Positions 35,712-43,754 of a DNA stretch of 43,754 bases are shown piece by piece (the stretch's first letter is position 1; each line of letters begins with the position of its first letter). The DNA lies in contig NZ_LJIC01000199.1 of NCBI RefSeq assembly GCF_001295845.1, forward strand, positions 1-43,754, read 5' to 3'. The notes below the pieces were generated by a model, which worked only from the letters and a program-made list of their open reading frames with translations, made no database searches and was not told the DNA's origin. Both the position numbers and the translations under genes were made by a program. Source of the DNA: Rhodopseudomonas sp. AAP120. Lineage in GTDB: Bacteria > Pseudomonadota > Alphaproteobacteria > Rhizobiales > Xanthobacteraceae.

Positions 35712-36367
35712 CACGCCGGCTCCAGATAGCTGTCCCAGGCGTCGACCGAGACCCGGAGCCCGGGCTCGGCCTCGTCGCCCCAGATGTCGCGGCCATCGAA
35801 GGTCACGGTGTAGAGCGATTGCGGCTGCTCGCCGGCGCCGCGCGCATTGGTGTCGGGGAAGACGTGAGCGCCGTGCAGCAGTTCGACCACGCCGACATGG
35901 CCGCGGACATAGCGCGGCAGCCGGACATGGCCGCGCGGATGCAACGTGCGGGCGCGGACGCGGTCGCCGATCTTGAACCGGCCGGGCCCCGTAGCCGGAC
36001 GATCAGTCGGGCCGCCGCGCGCCAGCATGGGCGCGACCTCGTCGGCGCGCAGCGCAGCGACATCGCGGCGGCGATGCAGCGGCCGGCCCGCGGCGATCTC
36101 GTCGGGCGTCACCAGATCGCGCTCCGCCATCAGCTGTTCGAGGCCAGCGATCCAGATCTGGTAGTAGCTCTTTGACAAATAGTCGGCCGGCGAGCGGTTC
36201 TCGCGAGCGAAGCGCGTCATATCGATGTTCCAGCCGCCAGGCCGCGCCATCGCCAGCGTCAGCGCGAAGGCGCGGCGTTCCCATGGCGCGTGGAACACCG
36301 GCTCGTTCGGCTCGGGGATGACCGGCCCGAACCCGTCCATCCCGCCCATATCGTGCGCGCCGTCCAT
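35711..36367 (-). CDS. Nitrile hydratase subunit beta
   Basis: This 218-residue beta subunit pairs with alpha to hydrate nitriles to amides. It has [20 protein letters not shown] at the N-terminus and EPVFHAPWERRAFALTLAM. The C-terminal SH3-like barrel comprises RFKIGDRVRARTLHPRGHV and RLPRYVRGHVGVVE. ATG at 36367 overlaps the alpha stop by one base (TGATG) and matches the canonical MDGxHDMGG opening. The order alpha-beta-accessory on one transcript is typical of Co-type operons. Confidence 0.96.
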   Translation of the reverse strand: MDGAHDMGGMDGFGPVIPEPNEPVFHAPWERRAFALTLAMARPGGWNIDMTRFARENRSPADYLSKSYYQIWIAGLEQLMAERDLVTPDEIAAGRPLHRRRDVAALRADEVAPMLARGGPTDRPATGPGRFKIGDRVRARTLHPRGHVRLPRYVRGHVGVVELLHGAHVFPDTNARGAGEQPQSLYTVTFDGRDIWGDEAEPGLRVSVDAWDSYLEPA

Positions 36368-37011
36368 CAGGCGATCTCCGCCGGTGAGCGGGCGAGCCCG
36401 GTGCCGATCATGCTGTCGCGGGTGACGAGATCGGCGAGGCGGTCCTCGCTCAGTCCTTCGGTGCCTTCGGGCCGCATCGGCACCACGAGATAGCGGATCT
36501 CCGCGGTCGAATCCCACACGCGGATCGCGGTCTCGTCCGGCAGCGTCACGCCGAAATCGGCCAGCACCGCGCGCGGCTCCTTCACGGTGCGCGAGCGATA
36601 CGGCGCGGACTTGTACCAGACCGGCGGCAGGCCGAGCACCGACCACGGATAACAGGAGCACAGCGTGCACACGACCATGTTGTGGGTGGCCGGCGTGTTC
36701 TCGACCGCGACGATGTGCTCGCCCTGGCGGCCGGTGTAGCCGAGTTCGGCAATCGCCGCCGTCGCGTCCTTCAAGAGCCGCTCGCGATACGCCGGATCGC
36801 TCCAGGCCCTGGCGACGACGCGCGCGCCGTTGCGTGGCCCGACCTTGGTTTCATAGGTCTCGATCAGCACGTCGAGCGCCGCCGGATCGACATAGCCCTT
36901 TTCGGTCAGGATGGTCTCGAGCGCGCGCACCCGCAGTTCGGTCTCGGACAGCTCGGAATGGTCGTGATCTTGATGATAGTGGTGCGCAGGCGCGTCGTGA
37001 TGGTTGCTCAT
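36367..37011 (-). CDS. Nitrile hydratase subunit alpha, cobalt type
   Basis: This 214-residue alpha subunit has the metal-binding loop CTLCSC (Cys115-Thr-Leu-Cys118-Ser-Cys120). Thr116 in the loop indicates the Co(III) type, Fe(III)-type enzymes having Ser there. The N-terminal tail is rich in His (seven in residues 4-18), not part of the usual fold. The core runs [40 protein letters not shown] at 37011 is chosen; MLRRM at 37023 is an alternative. The upstream gene is the divergent enoyl-CoA hydratase. Confidence 0.96.
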   Translation of the reverse strand: MSNHHDAPAHHYHQDHDHSELSETELRVRALETILTEKGYVDPAALDVLIETYETKVGPRNGARVVARAWSDPAYRERLLKDATAAIAELGYTGRQGEHIVAVENTPATHNMVVCTLCSCYPWSVLGLPPVWYKSAPYRSRTVKEPRAVLADFGVTLPDETAIRVWDSTAEIRYLVVPMRPEGTEGLSEDRLADLVTRDSMIGTGLARSPAEIA

Positions 37012-37101
37012 GCGACGCAACATAGATTGGAAATTGTCGCGCTGTCGAGCCGGGAAGCTGTTAGCCTGCGGGCAATCAAGAACGACGATCGGGGAGGCGA
37101 C

Positions 37102-37908
37102 GTGACGGAATTCGTGACGATCGAGCGGGGGCTCGGGCCGGAGGGCCGCATTGCGGTCGTGCGGTTCGATCGCGGCGACGGGCTCAACGCGCTGTCGCCC
37201 GAGGCGATGCGGCAGCTGACCGACGCGGCGCGCAGCTTCGAGGATGATGGCGACACCTCGGTCGTCGTGCTCGCCGGGAGCACCAAGGCGTTCAGCGCCG
37301 GCTTCGACCTCAAGGACCCCGAGGGCCGCAGCCGGGCCGAAATGGATCTCGGCGCGCTGCGCCGGCATCTCAAGCTCGGCCCACGGCTGACGCGGGCCTG
37401 GCAGGAGATGGAGCAGATCACGATCGGAGCGATCGAGGGCTTCTGCGTCGGCGGCGGTGTGGCGCTCGCGGTGGCGCTGGATTTCCGGGTGATGGCCCGC
37501 GACGCGCATCTCCGCGTGCCGGAGATCGGCCTCGGCATGAACATGAGCTGGCAGAGCGTGCCGCGCATGCTGCATCTGATCGGGCCGGCGCGCACCAAGC
37601 AGGCGGTAATCCTGGCCGACGACCGGATCGGCGCGGATGAAGCCTACCAATGGGGACTGGTCGAACAACTTGCAGACCCGGGACAGGCGTTCGCGGGAGC
37701 GATGGCGCTCGCCGAGAAAGTCGCCGCGCAGCCGCCGATGTCGGTGGCGATGACCAAGCTCACCGTCAACCGGCTGGCCCACGCGCTCGACGACCTCGCC
37801 AGCCACATGGACCTCGACCAGTTCGCACTCGCCGGCATGAGCGAGGACCACAAGGAAGGCGTGAGCGCCTTCCTGCAGCGGCGTAAGCCGCGGTTTCGCG
37901 GGCGCTGA
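37102..37908 (+). CDS. Enoyl-CoA hydratase/isomerase family protein
   Basis: This 268-residue crotonase-fold enzyme has the two oxyanion-hole segments, [10 protein letters not shown] (about 63-72) and [16 protein letters not shown] (about 113-128). A catalytic Glu is likely Glu141 in VPEIGLGMN. The other crotonase Glu site (about 120) is Val, so it may be an isomerase or specialised hydratase. GTG at 37102 has GGGGAGG upstream. It is divergent from the nitrile hydratase operon across 90 bp. A link to nitrile or amide catabolism is only inferred. Confidence 0.92.
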   Translation: MTEFVTIERGLGPEGRIAVVRFDRGDGLNALSPEAMRQLTDAARSFEDDGDTSVVVLAGSTKAFSAGFDLKDPEGRSRAEMDLGALRRHLKLGPRLTRAWQEMEQITIGAIEGFCVGGGVALAVALDFRVMARDAHLRVPEIGLGMNMSWQSVPRMLHLIGPARTKQAVILADDRIGADEAYQWGLVEQLADPGQAFAGAMALAEKVAAQPPMSVAMTKLTVNRLAHALDDLASHMDLDQFALAGMSEDHKEGVSAFLQRRKPRFRGR

Positions 37909-37917
37909 CGCCTGCGG

Positions 37918-40215
37918 TCAGCTCGGCAGGCGGATGTCCGCGGTGCGTCGGATGGTGATGCCGCGGTCGGAGAACGCTTCCTCGGTCACGGTCTCGCGCA
38001 GCACGTCCCAGCCGCTGACCGGGCCGAAGCTGATGTCGAGCGACTTCTCGATGTCAGCGATCCGGCGCTGACGGATTTCGAACCGGCCGGGATTGATGGC
38101 CTCCACGGCGAGATCGCGGACCAGGTCCGCCTGGTCGAGCACGAAGCCGATTGCGCCGGGGTCGGCGTTGCCGTCGCGCCAGATCACGATCTTGAAGAAC
38201 GCCAGCGGCACCAGCGCGTCCTTCAGCGGCTTGTCGTTGGTGCCGAACACCGGGCCGTTGAAGACGCTCAGCCGGGTGCGCTGGGCGTTGCCTTGTTCGG
38301 TGATGTAGTTTTCCAGATCGCCCCAAAGATCCAGGTTCGCGCCGGTGAACTCGTTCGACTGGTTGAGCAGATAGTGCTGCGGGGCGGAGTTGGTGTAATG
38401 GAAGCTGTCCTTGTTGGCGGCGATCGCCGCGGCGTCGTCGGCGCCCCAGGCGGCATCGTCACGACGCGTGAGGTGACCGCGGTCGTAGAGGTTGTCTTTC
38501 CCCTTGTAGTATTCGTTGTCGAGCTGCTGATCATCGTCCAGCCTCGGATCGAGCCGCCACGATCCGCCGCCTTCCTTGCGCGACGCCTGCGCCGCGGCGT
38601 CGAAATCGACGTTGCAGGCTGAGACGTAAGCGAGCCGCCGGTCGGCATTCATCAGCACGCTGAAATGATGATAGCGCAGTTCGTAGGTGTCGTCCGGCCG
38701 CGCCTTGCGCGGGACGCGTAGCAGGCGGCCGAACCGCGGCCGGCGCTTGATCGTCGGCAGCGGCACCTCGACGCCGAGGAACTTGCGGTCGTAGCCGTCG
38801 CGATCGGCGTAGTCGGCCGGATTGATCCGCTCGACTACGAGTTCCGACCGCAGCGACTCCGGCGCGGCGGACGCCGCCTCAACCCGCGCAGTCGTCGCCG
38901 CCGCAACGTCGCCGATCGACACGGTGACGCGGATCGGAATGTCGACCGAGAGCGTGCGCGCGCCGGCGCTGCGGACGGGGTCGACGACGACGTCGACGAT
39001 GGACTCTTTCGGCGACACCTTCGTCGTCGGTTTCGGCTTCGGCTCCGGCTGGATGTTTTCAGGCGTCGGCGGTTCGGCCGCCGGCGGATCGGGCTCCTTC
39101 GCCGCGAGGGTCTCCTTGAGCAGCGCCAGCGCGTCGCCGCTGACCTTGAGGCCGGACAGCGCGCCGATCAGGCTGGAGACCCGTATGCCCTCGTTGGCGA
39201 CCCACTGGATGCTCGCCACCGGATCGCCCTGGTGCCAGATACCGCCGTCCTTGTTGAGCCAGTTGCGGTTGGCGTCACGGGCCGGGACGCCGGAATGGTG
39301 CAGCGCGACGACGTCCCATTGGTCGTTCAGCACCGGCGAGCCCGACGATCCCTTTTCGGTGTCGGCCTCGTAGTGGATGAACGGGCCCATCGCGTCGTTG
39401 GCGTCCTTCTCGTCGCCGGTGCGCAGGTCCAGCACCCGGTTCTCGCGCAGCACGACTTCCTTCGGCCGCCCAAGCGGATGCTGGATGATGTTGAGATAGT
39501 CATTGCCGTTGATGGCGATCTTGCCCTGGGCCTGGTGCAGCGGCAGCCAGCCGTAGCGCGACAGCGGGGCGTCGCGCACGCTCCTCGGCGCGACCGCGAC
39601 CAGCGCATAGTCCAATTTGTCGTCGGCGACGAAGAAGCGCTCCGGCTCGAACCAGAACACCTGCGGGGTCTTGGCAGGACCGTAGGCGCTGTGCTCGTAA
39701 TCCATTTCGACGCCGCACGCCGCCGCGGTGTCGGCGGTGTCCAGCACGTGCTTGTTGGTGAGCATCAGTCCCGGACCGATCAGAAAACCGGTCGCCAGTT
39801 CGCGGACGCCGCTGCTGGCCTTCACCACCACGCGGCCGACCGAGCGGGCACTCGCGAGGCCGCGCTGCAGGAATTCGATCGACAGGAAATCGCGGGCACC
39901 CATCACCACTTCGTTGACCAGGCGATCGTTGAGATCCTCGGGCGCGACCGGATCGGGGCTGGCGATCAGCTCTTTGAGCAGCGGGCTCGACGGCGGCCGC
40001 TCGCCCTGCGAGGTCCGGCGGATGTCGTCGATCAGGTAGTTGACCCGCAGTGCCAGCCGGGCCGGGCTGTCCGCCTGCAGCGGCTTGCCGGCCTCGACCG
40101 CCGCGGTGCGGGCGTCGCGGACCTGGCTGCGCGCGTCCCAGCGCTCCGCGGCTTCCCGCGCGCGCTGCAACAAGAGTTCATCGTAGGCTTGATCGCTATC
40201 TATCGGGGCGGCCAT
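37918..40215 (-). CDS. Trypsin-like serine protease fused to DRGH-type DNA/RNA non-specific endonuclease
   Basis: This 765-residue protein has no signal peptide or membrane segment. Residues about 1-125 are helical. A trypsin-like domain (about 126-355) has His156 (TNKHVLD), Asp202 (LDYALVAV) and Ser293 (KGSSGSPVL). A Pro/Lys-rich hinge (about 374-405) and a linker follow. The nuclease domain (about 480-760) has the DRGH motif with His581 (LYDRGHLTRRDD), FHYTNSAPQ with Asn609, and an Asn about 627 before LWGDLE. ATG at 40215 follows AGGAG. Both active sites look intact. Cytosolic activity against own or phage nucleic acid is inferred from the missing signal peptide. Confidence 0.9.
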   Translation of the reverse strand: MAAPIDSDQAYDELLLQRAREAAERWDARSQVRDARTAAVEAGKPLQADSPARLALRVNYLIDDIRRTSQGERPPSSPLLKELIASPDPVAPEDLNDRLVNEVVMGARDFLSIEFLQRGLASARSVGRVVVKASSGVRELATGFLIGPGLMLTNKHVLDTADTAAACGVEMDYEHSAYGPAKTPQVFWFEPERFFVADDKLDYALVAVAPRSVRDAPLSRYGWLPLHQAQGKIAINGNDYLNIIQHPLGRPKEVVLRENRVLDLRTGDEKDANDAMGPFIHYEADTEKGSSGSPVLNDQWDVVALHHSGVPARDANRNWLNKDGGIWHQGDPVASIQWVANEGIRVSSLIGALSGLKVSGDALALLKETLAAKEPDPPAAEPPTPENIQPEPKPKPTTKVSPKESIVDVVVDPVRSAGARTLSVDIPIRVTVSIGDVAAATTARVEAASAAPESLRSELVVERINPADYADRDGYDRKFLGVEVPLPTIKRRPRFGRLLRVPRKARPDDTYELRYHHFSVLMNADRRLAYVSACNVDFDAAAQASRKEGGGSWRLDPRLDDDQQLDNEYYKGKDNLYDRGHLTRRDDAAWGADDAAAIAANKDSFHYTNSAPQHYLLNQSNEFTGANLDLWGDLENYITEQGNAQRTRLSVFNGPVFGTNDKPLKDALVPLAFFKIVIWRDGNADPGAIGFVLDQADLVRDLAVEAINPGRFEIRQRRIADIEKSLDISFGPVSGWDVLRETVTEEAFSDRGITIRRTADIRLPS

Positions 40216-40424
40216 GGGCTGCAACTCCTGAAAACACTTGGGTAAAAATCGGGCATTTGGAAATAAGCTGGATTAGCTTACGTCGCTTGGTCGTAAGTTG
40301 TCAGTGTTTTGTTCGATCAAAACCGTGAAGTTCGGAAAATTCTCTCCCTCTGCCGGGGCTGGACTGATGTTATGCCATTCCGTCTGAAAACTTTCGAATA
40401 TCAGGACCAACGGGGAGGAGTTCG

Positions 40425-40742
40425 ATGATCACTACCATCGTGCAGTTCGCTCTGGCCGAGCCGATCAGCCTCGGGGAGGCGGCGAAGCGGTTTAGGAGCA
40501 GCGCGCCGAAGTATCAGAAGATGCCGGGCCTGATCCGCAAATATTACATCCGCTCCGAAGACGGATGCACCGCAGGCGGCGTCTATCTGTGGGACTCGCG
40601 TGCAGCCGCCGAGGCGGTTTACTCCGGTGAATGGCGGACGCGGGTTGCGCAGCTCTATGGCGCCGAGCCGGTGATCTCGTGGTTCGATAGCCCGGTGATC
40701 GTCGACAATGCCGCCGGCGGCGCGATTACGGCGGCGGCCTGA
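40425..40742 (+). CDS. YdhR-like monooxygenase-fold protein
   Basis: This 105-residue protein has the dimeric alpha/beta-barrel pattern of the YdhR family: MITTIVQFALAEPIS, YQKMPGLIRKYYIRSEDG, GVYLWDSRAAAEAVYSG. The motif GLIRKYYI with GGVYLW is typical of putative antibiotic-biosynthesis-type monooxygenases. Its substrate is unknown. GGGGAGGAG lies 5 nt before the ATG. It is divergent from the protease-nuclease gene over 209 bp. Confidence 0.85.
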   Translation: MITTIVQFALAEPISLGEAAKRFRSSAPKYQKMPGLIRKYYIRSEDGCTAGGVYLWDSRAAAEAVYSGEWRTRVAQLYGAEPVISWFDSPVIVDNAAGGAITAAA

Positions 40743-40755
40743 CCGGGGCAGGCGT

Positions 40756-40974
40756 TCACGAGCTGAGCGCGCCGCCCAGCGCCGCGCCGAGGCCGAGCAC
40801 CAGGCAGCCGCCGGCCGCGTAGGCCAAATATTCGGGATGGCCGCAGAACAGCGGCGCGGTCTCGCAGGCGCTGACCGCCCACGACGTGCCGTAGTACAGC
40901 TGGCCGTGCGCATTGGAGAAGATCGCCGCAGCCGCTCCCAGAGCGATCGCGAAGAAGATGAATAAGACTGCCAT
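40756..40974 (-). CDS. Small hydrophobic membrane protein
   Basis: This 72-residue protein has two hydrophobic stretches: MAVLFIFFAIALGAAAAIF (1-19) and YAAGGCLVLGLGAALGGALS at the end. They are separated by a polar loop (SNAHGQLYYGTSWAVSACET) with two Cys. No family is recognised. ATG at 40974 is taken rather than an extended start at 41133, which would add a polar, low-quality stretch. Confidence 0.55.
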   Translation of the reverse strand: MAVLFIFFAIALGAAAAIFSNAHGQLYYGTSWAVSACETAPLFCGHPEYLAYAAGGCLVLGLGAALGGALSS

Positions 40975-41123
40975 CAATGGACTCGGAATCGGGAACCGTC
41001 GGGAACTCACCCTGCGCTGCCGATGCAGCCGCGGCAATTGGGAGAAATCCGAGCAAGCGCACGATGCTGCACGTGACAGGCGTCCGGCGCTGTCTGGTGC
41101 AGCGACGCAATCTATCTGCGCGG

Positions 41124-43184
41124 CTATTGCCACATCCGGCGCATCCGGGCGCCGAGATCGATCGGCGGCGCTTTGCGGGTCGGATAACCCGGCGTCGCCG
41201 TGGCTTTCGGCCAGCTCACGCGCTCGAAGGCGCCGAGCAGCCGGTCCGGGATGAAGCGGCTGCGCGACGCATAGACGTGGCGGTCACCCATCGCGGCCTG
41301 GCCGTGGACAAAAAAGCGCTGCGGCACCACGAGGTGCAGATCGTCCTTGGCGCGTGTCATCGCCACGTAAAGCAGCCGGCGTTCCTCCTCGATCTCCGCC
41401 GAGGTGCCGGTGCCGAGATCGGACGGCATGCAGCCGTCGACGACGTTGAGCACGAACACCGACTTCCACTCCTGGCCCTTGGCGGAATGGATCGTCGATA
41501 GGATCAGATAGTCCTCGTCACGCGTCGGCACCCCCGCCTGATCGGACGTCGCGTCCGGCGGGTCGAGCGTCAGCTCGGTCAGGAAGCGTTCGCGCGACGG
41601 ATAACCCGAGGCGATCTGCGCGAGCTGCACCAGATCGGCGCGACGCGTTTCGGCGTCTTCGTGGATGCGGCCGAGATGCGGCTCGTACCACGCGACCGCG
41701 CGCTCGATTTCGGTCGGCCAGCCGGCGGCACCGCTGCGGAGTTCACCGACAGCTTCGACAAAGCCGCGCCAGTCGCCGGCGCGCGGCGGGGCCGGCAGAT
41801 CGGCGAGGGCGCCGAGCGGATCGGCGGCGGCGTCGATGCCGTCGAGCACCTTCTGGGCCGACGCCGGACCGACGCCCTGCATCAGCAGCAGCACGCGAAA
41901 CCCGGCGACGCGGTCGCGCGGGTTCTGCACGAAGCGCAGCAGCGCCAGCATGTCTTTAACGTGCGCGGCATCGAGAAACTTCAGGCCGCCGAATTTGACG
42001 AACGGAATGTTGCGGCGGGTCAGTTCGAGCTCGAGCGGCGCCGAATGCGACGAGGTGCGGAACAGCACCGCCTGTTGCTTCAGTGTGGTGCCGCTCTCGC
42101 GATGCTCGAGCACGCGCTCGACGATGTAGCGCGCCTGATCGGCTTCGTCGCGGACGCCGACGAGTTGAGGCGGCGAGCCGGCGGCGCGGTCGGTCCACAG
42201 GTTCTTGGTGAAGCGCTCGCGGGCAAGATCGATCACCGCATTGGCGGCGCCGAGGATCGCCTGGGTCGAACGATAATTGCGATCGAGCGTGATCAGGCGG
42301 GCGGGCGGGCTGAACGCCTTGGGAAAGTCCAGGATATTGCGCACCGTGGCGGCGCGAAACGAGTAGATCGCCTGGGCGTCGTCGCCGACCACGGTGAGGC
42401 CGCGTCCGTCCGGCTTGAGCCCGAGCAGCACCTGCGCCTGCAGCGCGTTGGTGTCCTGGTACTCGTCGACCAGCACGTGATCGAACCGGCCGCCGATCTC
42501 CTCGGCGAGATCCGGTTCGGCCATGGTCTGCGCCCAGTACAGCAGCAAATCGTCGTAATCGAGCACGTTGTGGCGCTGCTTGGCGTCGACGTAAGCGGCG
42601 AACAGCTGCTTCAGCTCGGCCGCCCAGCCGGCGCACCACGGATAGTTGGCGCCGAGCACCTGATCGAGCGGCTGGCCGGCATTGACGCAGCGCGAATAGA
42701 TCGCGAGGCAGGTGCCTTTGGTCGGAAACCGGCTCTCGGTTTTGGAGAAGCCGAGGTCGTGCCGGACCAGGTTCATCAGGTCGGCGGAGTCTTCGCGATC
42801 GTGGATGGTGAAGCCCGGATCGAGCCCGATCCGCTCGGCATGCTCGCGCATCAGCCGCGCGCCGATGCCGTGGAACGTCCCCGCCCAGCTCAGCGCGCCG
42901 GTGAGGGCGCCGGCACGATCGCCCATCACCCTGCGGGCGATGCGCTCGACCCGCTGCGTCATCTCGTTCGCGGCGCGGCGCGAGAACGTCATCAGCAGGA
43001 TGCGATGCGGATCGGCGCCGTTCAGCACCAGATGCGCGACGCGGTGCGCCAGCGTGTTGGTCTTGCCGCTGCCGGCGCCCGCGATCACCAGCAGCGGCGG
43101 GCACGCCGCCGCGCCGACGCCGTGCTCGACGGCGCAGCGCTGCTCTGGATTCAGGGCGTCGAGATATGAAGCGGGCAGAGACAC
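41124..43184 (-). CDS. UvrD/PcrA-family ATP-dependent DNA helicase
   Basis: This 686-residue superfamily 1A helicase has Walker A AGAGSGKT (35-42), LVDEYQDTN as motif II, GDDAQAIYSFRAA (motif III) and DRNYRSTQAILGAAN (motif IV). The C-terminal LLYVAMTRAKDDLHLV (motif VI) follows. Family helicases unwind DNA 3'-5' in repair. The order of motifs is complete. Whether it is UvrD proper or a Rep/PcrA paralogue is not settled; no LexA box was found just upstream, in contrast with uvrA and ssb. Confidence 0.95.
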   Translation of the reverse strand: MSLPASYLDALNPEQRCAVEHGVGAAACPPLLVIAGAGSGKTNTLAHRVAHLVLNGADPHRILLMTFSRRAANEMTQRVERIARRVMGDRAGALTGALSWAGTFHGIGARLMREHAERIGLDPGFTIHDREDSADLMNLVRHDLGFSKTESRFPTKGTCLAIYSRCVNAGQPLDQVLGANYPWCAGWAAELKQLFAAYVDAKQRHNVLDYDDLLLYWAQTMAEPDLAEEIGGRFDHVLVDEYQDTNALQAQVLLGLKPDGRGLTVVGDDAQAIYSFRAATVRNILDFPKAFSPPARLITLDRNYRSTQAILGAANAVIDLARERFTKNLWTDRAAGSPPQLVGVRDEADQARYIVERVLEHRESGTTLKQQAVLFRTSSHSAPLELELTRRNIPFVKFGGLKFLDAAHVKDMLALLRFVQNPRDRVAGFRVLLLMQGVGPASAQKVLDGIDAAADPLGALADLPAPPRAGDWRGFVEAVGELRSGAAGWPTEIERAVAWYEPHLGRIHEDAETRRADLVQLAQIASGYPSRERFLTELTLDPPDATSDQAGVPTRDEDYLILSTIHSAKGQEWKSVFVLNVVDGCMPSDLGTGTSAEIEEERRLLYVAMTRAKDDLHLVVPQRFFVHGQAAMGDRHVYASRSRFIPDRLLGAFERVSWPKATATPGYPTRKAPPIDLGARMRRMWQ

Positions 43185-43431
43185 GAATCAGCGCCTGTCG
43201 GGATGAAAGGCGACGCTTCCAGATTCCTGCTTTGTTCGCAACGGCGTTGTGGGCGCGCCGGCGCGTGCGGTGGGGAATTGCCGGCAGACGGACCACGCTG
43301 CGGAAAAAATGTCACACGGTCCCGGCTATGCTGCCGCAGATGTTGCGTTATGGTTCGGTGGCGGCTGCGGGCGGTCTGTGGCCGGGGTGCAGGTCGATGG
43401 CGTGCGAACGACGCCGAGCAGAGGGAGCTGG

Positions 43432-43754
43432 ATGGTGCGAGGATCCATATTTGTTGGGGCTGCGATCGTGGTGATGACCTCTGCGAGCGCGATGGCGCTC
43501 GATCTCGACACGGTGGCGATCGAAAGCGGCAAGCTGGTGATCACCGGCAAGACCACCAAGCCGGGGCAGGAGGTCGAGGTCGTCGGCACCGGCGACAAGA
43601 TCAAGAGTTCGTCCTCGCGCCGTTTCAAATTCTCGCTGAGCTATTTGCCCGAAACCTGCAAGCTCGACCTCAAGGCCGGCGAAGAGACCGTCAAGGACCT
43701 GATCGTCGCCAATTGCGGCCCGCGCGGCCCGAAGGGCGAGGCGGGCGCCGCCGG
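43432..43754 (+). CDS. Secreted protein with collagen-like tail (3' end outside window)
   Basis: The reading frame starts at ATG 43432 with GAGGGAG upstream and is open to the window edge (107 codons). A signal peptide (about 1-23, cleavage near AMA) is followed by a beta-rich domain (LVITGKTTKPGQEVEVVGTG). CGPRGPKGEAGAAG near the edge is a Gly-X-Y repeat start. Bacterial collagen-like proteins are often secreted or surface-linked. The rest of the protein lies outside the window. Confidence 0.72.
   Translation, partial: MVRGSIFVGAAIVVMTSASAMALDLDTVAIESGKLVITGKTTKPGQEVEVVGTGDKIKSSSSRRFKFSLSYLPETCKLDLKAGEETVKDLIVANCGPRGPKGEAGAA

Noticed and set aside
43217-43236. Possible LexA box upstream of the helicase gene (GTTC then CGTTG)
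   Set aside because: The second half does not match GTTC at seven-base spacing, so it is not a box by the consensus.

Overview
The window looks like chromosome of an alphaproteobacterium of the Rhodopseudomonas/Bradyrhizobium group (family Nitrobacteraceae), most likely a Rhodopseudomonas palustris relative. This rests on the high GC content, two GAAC-N7-GAAC LexA boxes of the alphaproteobacterial type, OMP25-like porins, DUF1127 and DUF3597 genes, and several dispersed palindromic repeats that I associate from memory with this family. No database search was run.

Left part (1-12300): surE, a GrpB-family gene, a single-domain response regulator (minus strand), pcm and an NlpD-like LysM/M23 lipoprotein. 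surE-pcm-nlpD is a classic gene neighbourhood. A strong terminator and palindromic repeats follow. Next come a 569-residue outer-membrane protein (OMP25-like barrel joined to an omptin-like domain) and a DUF815 AAA+ ATPase, both on the minus strand. On the plus strand a five-gene run encodes yajC-secD-secF, an Mth938-domain protein and a degenerate squalene/phytoene-synthase-fold protein. The last two are the bacterial counterparts of the complex I assembly factors NDUFAF3 and NDUFAF6.

Middle (12300-28700): trmFO, a DUF1127 microprotein, a DUF2189 membrane protein, a DUF3597 protein, a small GNAT protein, a 6-TM potassium channel with a C-terminal zinc ribbon, a ~0.6 kb non-coding structured repeat, an acyltransferase and a small secreted protein. 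An accessory patch (20.2-22.5 kb) is rich in repeats and has lower GC. It carries an orphan DUF433 antitoxin, two unknown coupled ORFs and a DUF4258 toxin-antitoxin-like pair. uvrA, two tandem OMP25-like porins and ssb follow; uvrA and ssb each have a perfect LexA box.

Right part (28700-43754): a small membrane protein coupled to a CNNM/CorC protein, mazG, queC, a serine-hydrolase (beta-lactamase fold), a FemAB/CelD-type acetyltransferase, a cobalt-type nitrile hydratase operon (alpha, beta, accessory), an enoyl-CoA hydratase, a 765-residue trypsin-like protease fused to a DRGH-type nuclease, a YdhR-like protein, a small membrane protein, a UvrD-family helicase and the start of a secreted collagen-like protein cut by the window edge.

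Most of the window is housekeeping DNA. The most unusual items are the cytosolic protease-nuclease fusion, the porin-omptin fusion with all four omptin catalytic residues at exact spacing, the structured repeat near 18.0 kb, and the accessory toxin-antitoxin patch next to uvrA.
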